Positions 1-7,326 of a stretch of 8,471 nucleotides of DNA are shown piece by piece (position 1 is the stretch's first letter; every line of letters begins with the position of its first letter). The stretch covers positions 1 to 8,471 of the forward strand of contig CANKOT010000091.1 of NCBI GenBank assembly GCA_947484245.1, read 5' to 3'. Below the pieces are notes generated by a model, which did no database searches, was not told where the DNA came from, and worked only from the letters and a program-made list of their open reading frames with translations. The DNA is from Comamonadaceae bacterium. GTDB taxonomy: Bacteria > Pseudomonadota > Gammaproteobacteria > Burkholderiales > Burkholderiaceae. A program made the translations under genes and the position numbers.

Positions 1-2
1 AC

Positions 3-1166
3 ACGCGCCATGCGCTCGCCTTGTGTGCCCAGCTTGTTGTGATAAATCACTTTGTTCAAGCCTTCAACGCGCGAGGCCAAGGTTTTCTTGCGGTCTTGGT
101 CGAAGAAAAATTTGGCATCGGCCAAACGCGGACGCACCACGCGTTCGTTGCCACCAATGACGGCACTGGCATCTACCGGCGTAATGTTGCTCACGACCAA
201 AAACTGATGCGTGAGCTTGCCTTGCGCTGTGAGCAGCGGGAAATATTTTTGGTTGGCCTTCATGGTCAAAATCAAACATTCCTGCGGCACTTCCAGAAAC
301 TGTTTTTCAAATTCGCAAATGAGCACATTGGGACGCTCGACCAAAGCCGTCACTTCGTCTAGCAATGCTTCATCTTCAATGGCCTTGACGCCCCCACCCA
401 CTTTCACGGCCGCGGCATTCAGCTGCTTCACAATCTCGGCGCGGCGCTCGGCAAAGCTGGCAATGACCGCACCATCGCGCGCCAGCGTGGCGGCATAACT
501 GTCGGCATCTTGAATGATCAAAGGCGACACATTGGCCTCAAAGCGGTGCCCGTGCGTTTCTTGACCCGCCTTCAAGCCCAAGGTTTTGACAGGCACCACT
601 TGTGTGCCATGCAAGGCCACCAAGCCATGCGCAGGGCGTACAAAGTTCACGCTGGTCCAGCCAGGCAATTCGCAATCTGTTTCCAGCTGATAGGTCATGA
701 CTTTGGGAATGGGCAACTTGGCCAGCGCCTCGTCCAAAGCTTTTTGCAAGCCTTGCAGCAAGGTGGCGCCTTTGGCCACACTGTCATAAAACAAAGCTTC
801 TGCTTTGCCATCGGGCGCGCGCTTGAGCGACGCCACAAGCGCGGCAGGATTTGAAACGTCGGCACCCAGCGCTTGCAATTTTTTAAGCAAGGCAGGCGTG
901 GCGTTGCCGCTGGCATCTAAGCCCACCGCAACCGGCATGAGTTTTTGTTGCACGGCTTTGTCGTCTGCTTGCGCCGCGACTTGGGTCACATGCGCGGCCA
1001 ATCGACGTGGTGAGGCAAACGGCGTGACCAGGGCACCTGCACCGGTGAGGCCGGCATCACGCAGTTGTTCAAACAGCACGTTGGCAAAAGATTCGCCCAA
1101 TTTTTTGAGCGCCTTGGGCGGCAGCTCTTCTACAAACAATTCAACCAGAAGGTTTTGATGTGTCAT
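3..1166 (-). CDS. glyS: Glycine--tRNA ligase beta subunit, 3' end cut by the window
   Basis: This is the beta subunit of the alpha2beta2 bacterial glycyl-tRNA synthetase, a cytoplasmic enzyme that charges tRNA-Gly; the beta subunit mainly supplies tRNA recognition. The 388 visible codons are open without a stop and run off the left edge. Family members are about 690-720 residues, so roughly the N-terminal 55% is present. The N-terminus reads MTHQNLLVELFVEELPPKAL, a typical GlyS start. Further family blocks are FVRPAHGLVALHG (175-187), GHRFEA (206-211), ECLILTMKANQKYFPL (296-311) and GNERVVRPRLADAKFF (339-354). The later tRNA-binding part lies outside the window. The ATG at 1166-1164 follows the glyQ stop by 14 bp. 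A GAAGG lies upstream but rather far from the ATG, so coupling with glyQ is plausible. The identification is firm. Confidence 0.97.
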   Translation of the reverse strand, partial: MTHQNLLVELFVEELPPKALKKLGESFANVLFEQLRDAGLTGAGALVTPFASPRRLAAHVTQVAAQADDKAVQQKLMPVAVGLDASGNATPALLKKLQALGADVSNPAALVASLKRAPDGKAEALFYDSVAKGATLLQGLQKALDEALAKLPIPKVMTYQLETDCELPGWTSVNFVRPAHGLVALHGTQVVPVKTLGLKAGQETHGHRFEANVSPLIIQDADSYAATLARDGAVIASFAERRAEIVKQLNAAAVKVGGGVKAIEDEALLDEVTALVERPNVLICEFEKQFLEVPQECLILTMKANQKYFPLLTAQGKLTHQFLVVSNITPVDASAVIGGNERVVRPRLADAKFFFDQDRKKTLASRVEGLNKVIYHNKLGTQGERMAR

Positions 1167-1180
1167 TTTTATTCTTGCCT

Positions 1181-2095
1181 TCAGGCAGCCTTCTTGCTCA
1201 AGGCGTTCAACTGGTCAACCCACTCGCGAGGCGCCATGGGGAAGCCCAAGCGCTCACGACTTTCCCAGTAACTTTGGGCGACCGCTCGCGCCAAATTGCG
1301 AATGCGACCGATGTAGGCTGCGCGTTCTGTGACACTGATAGCGCCACGTGCATCGAGCAAGTTAAAGGTGTGCGCCGCTTTGAGAACTTGCTCATAAGCA
1401 GGCAAGGCCAGATGCGTGCCAATCAAATGCTGTGCTTGTTTTTCGTAAGCAGAAAAAGCTGTGAACAAGAACTCGGCATCAGCGTGTTCAAAGTTATAGG
1501 TCGATTGCTCGACTTCGTTTTGGTGGTACACATCGCCGTAGCTGAGCGTGTCGGTCCACTTCAAGTTGTAGACATTGTCGACACCTTGCAAGTACATGGC
1601 CAAGCGCTCGAGGCCATAGGTAATTTCGCCCGTGATGGGTTTGCAATCGATGCCGCCCACTTGTTGGAAGTAAGTGAACTGCGTCACCTCCATGCCATTG
1701 AGCCAAACTTCCCAGCCTAAGCCCCAAGCACCCAGCGTGGGGTTTTCCCAATCGTCTTCCACAAAACGAATGTCGTTCTTTTTGAGATCAAAGCCCAGTG
1801 CTTCAAGTGAGCCTAAATACAAATCCAAAATGTTAGAAGGCGCCGGTTTCAGAACCACTTGGTATTGGTAGTAGTGCTGCAAACGGTTGGGGTTCTCACC
1901 ATAGCGGCCATCTTTAGGCCGACGGCTGGGTTGCACATAAGCCGCCTTCCAGGGCTCAGGGCCAATGGCGCGCAAGAACGTGGCCGTGTGCGAAGTGCCC
2001 GCACCCACTTCCATGTCATAGGGTTGTAACAGCGCGCAGCCTTGAGCGTCCCAATAGGACTGCAGTTTCAAAATGATTTGTTGGAAGGTCAACAT
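1181..2095 (-). CDS. glyQ: Glycine--tRNA ligase alpha subunit
   Basis: This is the catalytic alpha subunit of the tetrameric class II glycyl-tRNA synthetase, which makes glycyl-adenylate and glycyl-tRNA in the cytoplasm together with GlyS. It has 304 residues, against about 300 for the family. Residues 3-15 ([13 protein letters not shown]) are the standard start. [19 protein letters not shown] (53-71) is the conserved ATP-site and dimer-interface region with class II motif 2 character. [18 protein letters not shown] (114-131) and [15 protein letters not shown] (134-148) line the active site. [15 protein letters not shown] (156-170) is motif 3, with Arg164 the expected ATP-binding arginine. 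The ATG at 2095-2093 gives the normal family N-terminus, although no good Shine-Dalgarno sequence precedes it. glyS follows after 14 bp, as in most bacteria that use the two-subunit enzyme. Confidence 0.98.
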   Translation of the reverse strand: MLTFQQIILKLQSYWDAQGCALLQPYDMEVGAGTSHTATFLRAIGPEPWKAAYVQPSRRPKDGRYGENPNRLQHYYQYQVVLKPAPSNILDLYLGSLEALGFDLKKNDIRFVEDDWENPTLGAWGLGWEVWLNGMEVTQFTYFQQVGGIDCKPITGEITYGLERLAMYLQGVDNVYNLKWTDTLSYGDVYHQNEVEQSTYNFEHADAEFLFTAFSAYEKQAQHLIGTHLALPAYEQVLKAAHTFNLLDARGAISVTERAAYIGRIRNLARAVAQSYWESRERLGFPMAPREWVDQLNALSKKAA

Positions 2096-2142
2096 GGCTT
2101 AAAAATGAGAGTGCCCCCGAACAGCGGCGACAACTTTAGATT

Positions 2143-3870
2143 TTAAAGCGCCCTAGCGCCAGAGCGACGAGAAAACAGGCCTAAAACCAGAACAATTGCA
2201 AAGCAAATCAACCAAAGCGGCTTCAAACCCCAGCGCGAGGTCCACTGCGCATAGGGCGTCAGCCCGGTGCGCCCTTCAAACTCCCCGACCAAGGCCCCTC
2301 GTGTGAACGCTGGCAGTGCCGCTTTCACCTGCCCCTTGTTATCGATCAACGCCGTGCGTCCTGTGTTGGTGGCGCGGATGACGGGCCGCTGAAATTCCAT
2401 GGCTCGGATGCGCGAAATGGCCAGGTGCTGGGCTGCCGCAGTGGTGTCGCCAAACCATGCCAGATTACTCATGTTGACCAACACGGTGGGCGCCTCCGAT
2501 TCATTGACAAAATATTGCGCCACTTCTTCGCCAAACAAATCTTCATAGCAAATTTGGGGCAACAAGCGTTGACCCTGCCAAGACACAAGGGTTGGGGCAG
2601 GACGATCGTGGGCAAATTCGCCTAAGGGAATGTTCATCAGCCGCACAAACCATTGAAAAAAGGGCGGCACGAATTCGCCAAATGGCACCAGGTGTTGTTT
2701 GTCATATCGATAGGCAAATTCAGCATTGGTTTTTACACCCGCCGTTGAGGCCTCGACTCTCGAACCCGCTGGAGGGCCGATGGCAATCACTGAATTGCTG
2801 TAGCCCGCCCCGGCCTCTCCCATGGGCAGGCCAATCAATGCCAGTTGTTGGGCATCATTTCCATGCGCGTATTTGTCTTGAAGGCGTTGCCAATAAGCGG
2901 GGGGCAATTGTTGAGACAGCACGGGAATGGCCGTTTCTGGTGTGACAACCAAAGGCTCTGGGTTGTTCAGCAATTGCTCGCTGTACCAGTTGAGGGCCAA
3001 TTTAACGCCTTGCCCCGGAATGAATTTTTCGTCTTGTGGAATATTCCCTTGAAGCAGTCGCACCTTCATCGTTTGTGCGGCTTGTGAAAACTGGGTGCCG
3101 GTCGTTTCAAGCGCGAGGGGCAGCAGAACAGCCATCGCCAAACCAAAGAATGCCAAGCCTCGCCAAGCCTGCGTTCTTTGGGCCATCCACATGGCGACTA
3201 GCAGCGGAAGTGCCATGCTCAAGCCGGCTGAAATAGCGCCTACACCGTACACGCCCACCCACGGCAAGTAGGTGGCCAACAGACTGTCGGTGTGCGCATA
3301 GCCTGCAGCACCCCACGGAAAACCCGTCAGCCACTGACCTCTGCAAAGTTCTGCCACGGTCCACAAAGCGGCAAACATGAGCACGCCCGCAAGGCCATGG
3401 CGAAACTCTTCTCGTGTGTATTCCGGTTGATCCTTGGCATAACGCGCCTCCTTGCCTCTGGCCGTCAAAATCCAGCGCCGGAACAGCGCGACCCAAACGC
3501 CACCGGCCGCCGCAAAATAAACAGACAAGGCCATGGCCAATGACAGAACCGCGACAGCGGCCAGCCAAGAGGGCAGGCCGCCATAACGGTGCATGGACAC
3601 ATAAAGCCAGCCCCAGGTGCTGGCCATGGCGCTGGTGGCAAACAGGCCTGCGGTCCAAAATCCTTGCAACCACAAACGTTTTTGAGGGGCATCCGTTGAC
3701 GCAATGCGCAGCAGTAAAGCGCACAACAGGGCCATGCTCAAGCCTTGCAAGAGTCCCGAAGCGTGTCCTGAAATTTCGAGTGCATCGCCCCACAAAAATG
3801 CAGGCCATGCCATCGAGAAACCATGCATCACACCTGCCAAGACGGACACGGTGAATGTCCACATCTTCAT
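2143..3870 (-). CDS. lnt: Apolipoprotein N-acyltransferase
   Basis: Lnt transfers an acyl chain from a phospholipid to the N-terminal cysteine of diacylated apolipoproteins, the last step of lipoprotein maturation in the inner membrane. From the ATG at 3870 the protein has 575 residues. The first half is a bundle of hydrophobic segments (about residues 6-250) ending in ELCRGQWLTGFPWGAAGYAH, a typical Lnt block. The second half is a nitrilase-like (carbon-nitrogen hydrolase) domain with a complete Glu-Lys-Cys triad: Glu312 in VVTPETAIP, Lys391 in YDKQHLVPFGEFVP and Cys441 in QICYEDLFGE. A last membrane segment (about 551-566) follows. A hydrophilic cytoplasmic stretch rich in Arg, Lys and Glu (about 131-157) helps make it longer than the roughly 510 residues of E. 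coli Lnt. I chose the ATG at 3870 because it overlaps the corC stop as TAATG; an ATG two codons later (3864) is also possible. A TTG further up at 3906 would add 12 unconvincing residues. Confidence 0.95.
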   Translation of the reverse strand: MKMWTFTVSVLAGVMHGFSMAWPAFLWGDALEISGHASGLLQGLSMALLCALLLRIASTDAPQKRLWLQGFWTAGLFATSAMASTWGWLYVSMHRYGGLPSWLAAVAVLSLAMALSVYFAAAGGVWVALFRRWILTARGKEARYAKDQPEYTREEFRHGLAGVLMFAALWTVAELCRGQWLTGFPWGAAGYAHTDSLLATYLPWVGVYGVGAISAGLSMALPLLVAMWMAQRTQAWRGLAFFGLAMAVLLPLALETTGTQFSQAAQTMKVRLLQGNIPQDEKFIPGQGVKLALNWYSEQLLNNPEPLVVTPETAIPVLSQQLPPAYWQRLQDKYAHGNDAQQLALIGLPMGEAGAGYSNSVIAIGPPAGSRVEASTAGVKTNAEFAYRYDKQHLVPFGEFVPPFFQWFVRLMNIPLGEFAHDRPAPTLVSWQGQRLLPQICYEDLFGEEVAQYFVNESEAPTVLVNMSNLAWFGDTTAAAQHLAISRIRAMEFQRPVIRATNTGRTALIDNKGQVKAALPAFTRGALVGEFEGRTGLTPYAQWTSRWGLKPLWLICFAIVLVLGLFSRRSGARAL

Positions 3871-4796
3871 TATTTGTTTCGCTGAGAGGGTGAAACTTTG
3901 AACCAACGAACTGCACCGCCGCGTGTGTGCAGCACCACAAAATCGAGTCCTGAAAGGCTGAACTTTTCGCCCCGCTTGGGCACATGGCCCATCTCGTGCG
4001 CCACAAGGCCGCCGATGGTGTCAAAGTCGTGGTTTTCTTCGTCGTCGACAACCGGATTGAGTTTGACACCGAAGGCTTCTGACACACGTTCAAGGGAAGT
4101 GTCGCCGTTCACGCGATAGGTTTGATCGGACAGTCCGAAGATGTCGCCCGCATCGTCTTCGATGTCGAACTCGTCTTCGATTTCGCCCACAATTTCTTCC
4201 AGCACGTCTTCGATGGTGATCAGGCCCGCAGTGCGCCCAAATTCATCGATCACCATGGCCAAGTGCTGTCGGTTGTCTCTAAATTGGCTGAGCAAATCAT
4301 TGAGGCCTTTGCTCTCCGGCACAAACACGGCTGGCCTCAGAAGTGCGCGAATATTGAGTTCGGGCGCACGCTGCAGTTTGAGTAAATCTTTGGCCATCAA
4401 AATGCCAATGATGTTTTCGCGATCGCCTTCGTAAACTGGAAAACGGGAGTGTGCGGTGTCAATCACTTGGTGCAACAGCTCATCAAAGGGCGCATCGATT
4501 GACAACAACTCCATGCGCGGTGCGGCCACCATGGCATCGCCAGCTGTCATGTCGGCCATCCGAATCACCCCCTCCAACATGCCACGGCTTTCGGCATTGA
4601 TGATCTGATTGTCTTCTGCCTCAGCGAGCGTTTCGATGAGCTCGTCTTTAGAGTCTGGGCCGGGGTGAATGAACTCGGCTAATTTTTGCAAGAATGAGCG
4701 CTTGTCTTCGCGCTTCACATCTCGTTTGATTTCACTTTTTTCGTCACGCTCGTTGAAGCGAGCAGGGTGCGGGTCGGACACAGTCTGGTGGGCCAA
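3870..4796 (-). CDS. corC: CorC/HlyC-type CBS-domain transporter-associated protein
   Basis: This is a soluble CorC/YbeX-like protein linked to magnesium and cobalt efflux and envelope homeostasis. The length is 308 residues from the TTG at 4796. An N-terminal charged stretch leads into FIHPGPDSKDELIETLAEAE (about 42-61). Two CBS domains follow, at about 86-143 (around MVAAPRMELLSID and SRFPVYEGDRENIIGIL) and about 153-206 (around HLAMVIDEFGRTAGLITIED). The CorC/HlyC C-terminal domain (about 218-303) includes the VNGDTSLERVSEAFG and DFDTIGGLVAHEMGHVPKRG blocks. There is no N-terminal membrane domain, which separates it from the CorB/CNNM type. The start is uncertain: no ATG fits, and the TTG at 4796 or the GTG at 4781 (giving MSDPHPARF) are the main choices. 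The stop overlaps the lnt start. corC next to lnt matches the E. coli ybeX-lnt order. Confidence 0.93.
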   Translation of the reverse strand: MAHQTVSDPHPARFNERDEKSEIKRDVKREDKRSFLQKLAEFIHPGPDSKDELIETLAEAEDNQIINAESRGMLEGVIRMADMTAGDAMVAAPRMELLSIDAPFDELLHQVIDTAHSRFPVYEGDRENIIGILMAKDLLKLQRAPELNIRALLRPAVFVPESKGLNDLLSQFRDNRQHLAMVIDEFGRTAGLITIEDVLEEIVGEIEDEFDIEDDAGDIFGLSDQTYRVNGDTSLERVSEAFGVKLNPVVDDEENHDFDTIGGLVAHEMGHVPKRGEKFSLSGLDFVVLHTRGGAVRWFKVSPSQRNK

Positions 4797-4829
4797 AAGC
4801 CGTTGTTGCAGACCCTCTAGGATAGCGGA

Positions 4830-5501
4830 TTAAAGACCCGATTGGTGACGCGCTTTGCGAACACCCTGCCGAACTTCTTGGAGCGTTTGAAGGAATTGCA
4901 AAAACTGATGGGCTCGGGACTTGATTTGAAAATCCAAATCAGCCATGCCCTCTTCAATCAATTCGTTCATTTGGCTGTCTAAATTGGCTGCCGGCAAGCT
5001 GAGGTAGGCGTCGCTTTCGCTGCCATCACGCTCTACGCGAGCGCCCGCCTTGCGGGCAATTTTGAGCATTGGGGTGTTTTCGCTGAGCGCATGAATGAAC
5101 ATGAGGGCAACGCCTTGATTTCGGGCGTGAACCATCGCCCGGTCAAATAAACGGCCCCCAAGACCCCGGCCGCGCATCCTAGCGTCAACAGAAACGCCAA
5201 ATTCTGAGCACGAGGACCACTTGGGATCGACCGAAAAAGCCAAATGCGCCATGGCCACAATCTCTAGGCGGCGGTTGAAGACGCCGTAAATGTCGTCTCG
5301 GACGTAGTTAAGTTGATTGACATAATTTTCGATCTGCTCGTCGGTGGCGGGATAGCCAAAACGCAGGTATCTGTCTTGCGGCCCCAGGCTTTGCAGGTGC
5401 GCAATGATTTTGAGGCGGTGTTTGACGCTCAGAATTCGAATCGGAATCCAGCGCATCCAACGTTGCCGCAAAGATTGGGAAATGGCTTTGATCTGGTTCA
5501 T
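4830..5501 (-). CDS. GNAT-family N-acetyltransferase
   Basis: This is a 223-residue acyl-CoA-dependent acetyltransferase of the GNAT fold; the substrate cannot be named. The acetyl-CoA motif A is clear: a beta strand FGVSVD (101-106), then the R-x-x-G-x-G loop at Arg110-Gly115 (RGRGLGGRL, 110-118) and its helix. A motif B region follows in FIHALSENTPMLKIARKAGA (135-154). The N-terminal SLGPQDRYLRFGYPAT (38-53) resembles the block seen in the GNAT domain of protein acetyltransferases of the Pat/YfiQ type, but no acyl-CoA-ligase-like domain is attached. A C-terminal tail of about 50 residues (175-223) is charged and probably helical. I chose the ATG at 5501 because an AAGGGA lies 7 nt upstream. 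It is the first gene of the putative operon, 33 bp before corC, and diverges from fadD. Confidence 0.85.
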   Translation of the reverse strand: MNQIKAISQSLRQRWMRWIPIRILSVKHRLKIIAHLQSLGPQDRYLRFGYPATDEQIENYVNQLNYVRDDIYGVFNRRLEIVAMAHLAFSVDPKWSSCSEFGVSVDARMRGRGLGGRLFDRAMVHARNQGVALMFIHALSENTPMLKIARKAGARVERDGSESDAYLSLPAANLDSQMNELIEEGMADLDFQIKSRAHQFLQFLQTLQEVRQGVRKARHQSGL

Positions 5502-5508
5502 AGGGTTT

Positions 5509-5514
5509 TCCCTT
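5509..5514 (-). promoter_or_regulatory. Ribosome binding site of the GNAT gene, in a possible small hairpin
   Basis: On the minus strand AAGGGA sits 7 nt before the ATG at 5501. It fixes that start over a TTG 18 codons upstream (5555). Its AGGG can pair with CCCT just before the ATG (AGGG-AAAA-CCCT, 5502-5513), so a 4-bp hairpin could partly hide the site. Confidence 0.7.
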
Positions 5515-5572
5515 ATTCTTGCACATTTTTCAACGCTTGTCTCAACTTTGTTCAAATGAGCTTCACGGGGTA

Positions 5573-5586
5573 ATGCCTCATGGCAT
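5573..5586. promoter_or_regulatory. Inverted repeat upstream of fadD, possible operator
   Basis: ATGCC-TCAT-GGCAT is a perfect 5-bp inverted repeat with a 4-nt centre, located 47 bp before the fadD start in the divergent intergenic region. It is followed at once by TTGACC (5588-5593), which resembles a -35 box, although I find no convincing -10 at the right spacing. Its role as a regulator binding site is inference. Confidence 0.3.
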
Positions 5587-5606
5587 GTTGACCCGAGAGT
5601 GACGAC

Positions 5607-5618
5607 AATGCTTGCATT
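5607..5618. promoter_or_regulatory. Second inverted repeat upstream of fadD, possible operator
   Basis: AATGC-TT-GCATT is a perfect 5-bp inverted repeat ending 4 bp before the fadD ribosome binding site. Its centre lies 33 bp from that of the repeat at 5573-5586, about three helical turns, and both share an ATGC half-site core. The position would suit a repressor overlapping the transcription or translation start of fadD. This is inference from symmetry only. Confidence 0.28.
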
Positions 5619-5621
5619 CCT

Positions 5622-5626
5622 AGGAG
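5622..5626 (+). promoter_or_regulatory. Ribosome binding site of fadD
   Basis: AGGAG stands 6 nt before the ATG at 5633. This is a strong Shine-Dalgarno match at good spacing and supports that start. Confidence 0.8.
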
Positions 5627-5632
5627 CAGTAC

Positions 5633-7321
5633 ATGGACAAAATTTGGCTGAAGAATTACCCCGCCAATGTGAAGCACGAGATCGACCCCAACGAATATGG
5701 GTCGCTCACCGATTTACTCAATCAAGCTTTTCAACAGCACGGCGACAGCCCCTTCTCGGTCTGCATGGAGCGCTGGATGACTTACCGAGAGCTAGACCAA
5801 CTCTCACAGGCTCTAGGCGCTTGGTTTCAATCGCAAGGTTTGCAACCGGGCTCACGGATTGCCATCATGTTGCCCAACATACCGCAATTTGCGGTGACCA
5901 TGGCAGCCATTCTTCGTGCTGGCTATACGTGCGTCAATGTCAATCCTTTGTACACAGCGCGCGAACTTGAGCATCAACTGAAAGATTCGGGTGCATGCGC
6001 CATTGTGATTTTGGAAAACTTCGCAGGCACACTGGCCGAGGTGATTGAGCGCACTCAAATTAAACACACCGTGTTGGCTTCCATGGGAGATTTGTTAGGT
6101 CCGGTGTATGGCCGGTGGATCACTTTTGCCGTGCGCCATTTGGCAAAGATGGTGCCAGAGTTTGAGCTGCCCCTCAATGACCAACATCAGGTGACATCAT
6201 TCAAGCAAGCCATTGCACTGGGCCGGCAACTCAATTTCAAATCAAGCGCGCAGACCTTGGATGACATTGCCTTCTTGCAATACACCGGAGGCACCACCGG
6301 TTTGTCGAAAGGTGCGGTGCTGACACACCGCAACATTGTGGCCGCTATTTTGCAAGCTGAAACATGGTTTGCGCCTGCCCTTGCACGCTTGCCTGATCTG
6401 CGCAAAGTGAACGGCATTGCTGCGCTGCCGCTGTATCACATCTTTGCATTGACGCTTTGCTTTTTGGCCATTCGACAGGGCTCTCACCTCACGCTGGTGC
6501 CCAACCCCAGAGACTTTTCCAAGTTCATCGAAACCCTTAAAAAGAGGCCGTTTCACATGATGCCTGGCGTGAACACCTTGTTCAATGCACTGCTCCAACA
6601 CCCTCTGTTTAAAACAATTGATTTTTCACATTTGTGCCTCACACAAGCAGGTGGCATGGCGGCCTCTGAGGGCACTGCGCGTGCGTGGCAAGCGGCTACG
6701 GGCAGTGCCATGATTGAAGGCTGGGGCATGAGCGAGACCTGCGCCATTGGCACCAACAATCCTGTTACACGCAGTTCTTTCAGCGGCACCATTGGCTTGC
6801 CGCTGCCCAGCATTGAGATGGCCATCAAAGATGAAGAAGGCCAGAGCTTGCCGCAAGGTGAGTCGGGGGAAATTTGCATTCGCGGCCCCAATGTGATGGT
6901 GGGCTATTACCAACAAGAAGAAGAAACCAGAAAAGCCTTCACGCCCGATGGCTTCATGCGCACAGGCGATGTAGGCATCATGGATGAGCAAGGCTACTTC
7001 CGAATTGTTGACCGCAAAAAAGACATGATCATTGTTAGTGGCTTCAATGTGTTTCCTTCCGAGCTTGAAAACGTCATTTCCATTTGCCCTGGCGTTGTGG
7101 AATGCGCCGCCATTGGCATTCCCGATGCCATGCAGGGTGAGACCATCAAGGTGTTTGTGGTTCGCAGTGACAGCATGCTGACCGAAGATGCCGTCGCTCG
7201 CTTTTGTCACGACAACCTCACGGGTTACAAGCGTCCGAAGTACATTGAATTCAGAGATGAATTGCCCAAATCGAATGTCGGTAAAATTCTTCGACGCGAG
7301 CTGAGAAGCAACACACACTGA
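5633..7321 (+). CDS. fadD: Long-chain fatty acid--CoA ligase
   Basis: This enzyme activates fatty acids to acyl-CoA by way of an acyl-adenylate, using ATP and CoA, and feeds beta-oxidation or lipid synthesis; the family works at the inner face of the cytoplasmic membrane. It has 562 residues, close to the 561 of E. coli FadD. The ANL-superfamily motifs are in order. The phosphate-binding loop is YTGGTTGLSKGA (217-228). The substrate and AMP block is GWGMSETC (363-370). TGD (444-446) contains the ribose-binding aspartate. The hinge and FadD signature DRKKDMIIVSGFNVFPSELE spans 460-479. The catalytic C-terminal lysine is Lys551 in SNVGKILRREL. The first residues, KIWLKNYPANVKHEIDP, are typical of proteobacterial FadD. 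A hydrolase gene follows after 5 bp. Assignment to long-chain substrates is by family resemblance; medium-chain preference cannot be excluded. Confidence 0.93.
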   Translation: MDKIWLKNYPANVKHEIDPNEYGSLTDLLNQAFQQHGDSPFSVCMERWMTYRELDQLSQALGAWFQSQGLQPGSRIAIMLPNIPQFAVTMAAILRAGYTCVNVNPLYTARELEHQLKDSGACAIVILENFAGTLAEVIERTQIKHTVLASMGDLLGPVYGRWITFAVRHLAKMVPEFELPLNDQHQVTSFKQAIALGRQLNFKSSAQTLDDIAFLQYTGGTTGLSKGAVLTHRNIVAAILQAETWFAPALARLPDLRKVNGIAALPLYHIFALTLCFLAIRQGSHLTLVPNPRDFSKFIETLKKRPFHMMPGVNTLFNALLQHPLFKTIDFSHLCLTQAGGMAASEGTARAWQAATGSAMIEGWGMSETCAIGTNNPVTRSSFSGTIGLPLPSIEMAIKDEEGQSLPQGESGEICIRGPNVMVGYYQQEEETRKAFTPDGFMRTGDVGIMDEQGYFRIVDRKKDMIIVSGFNVFPSELENVISICPGVVECAAIGIPDAMQGETIKVFVVRSDSMLTEDAVARFCHDNLTGYKRPKYIEFRDELPKSNVGKILRRELRSNTH

Positions 7322-7326
7322 AATTA

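Noticed and set aside
1160..1720. Open frame of 186 codons on the plus strand antisense to glyQ
   Set aside because: It is antisense to the conserved glyQ gene and has no ribosome binding site or domain of its own.
2096..2142. Separate promoter or terminator between lnt and glyQ
   Set aside because: The 47-bp gap shows no good -35/-10 pair and no stem with a T run. Read-through from lnt is simpler.
3871..3906. N-terminal extension of Lnt from a TTG at 3906
   Set aside because: It would overlap corC by 37 bases and add residues unlike the family. The TAATG junction gives a natural start.
3107..4093. Open frame of 328 codons on the minus strand, in another frame across corC and lnt
   Set aside because: Both overlapped genes are fully supported by motifs in their own frames. 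The alternative product is rich in Cys, Arg and His with no family resemblance.
5502..5555. N-terminal extension of the GNAT protein from a TTG at 5555
   Set aside because: The ATG at 5501 has a good AAGGGA 7 nt upstream, and the 18 extra residues look like translated leader.
5588..5616. Sigma70 promoter for fadD with TTGACC as -35
   Set aside because: At 16-18 bp spacing the candidate -10 hexamers match poorly, and GACAAT at 5604-5609 is too close. I do not call a promoter.
6626..7318. Long open frame of 230 codons on the minus strand inside fadD
   Set aside because: It lies wholly antisense to a gene with intact ANL motifs and its translation has no recognisable domain. It is a shadow of fadD codon usage.
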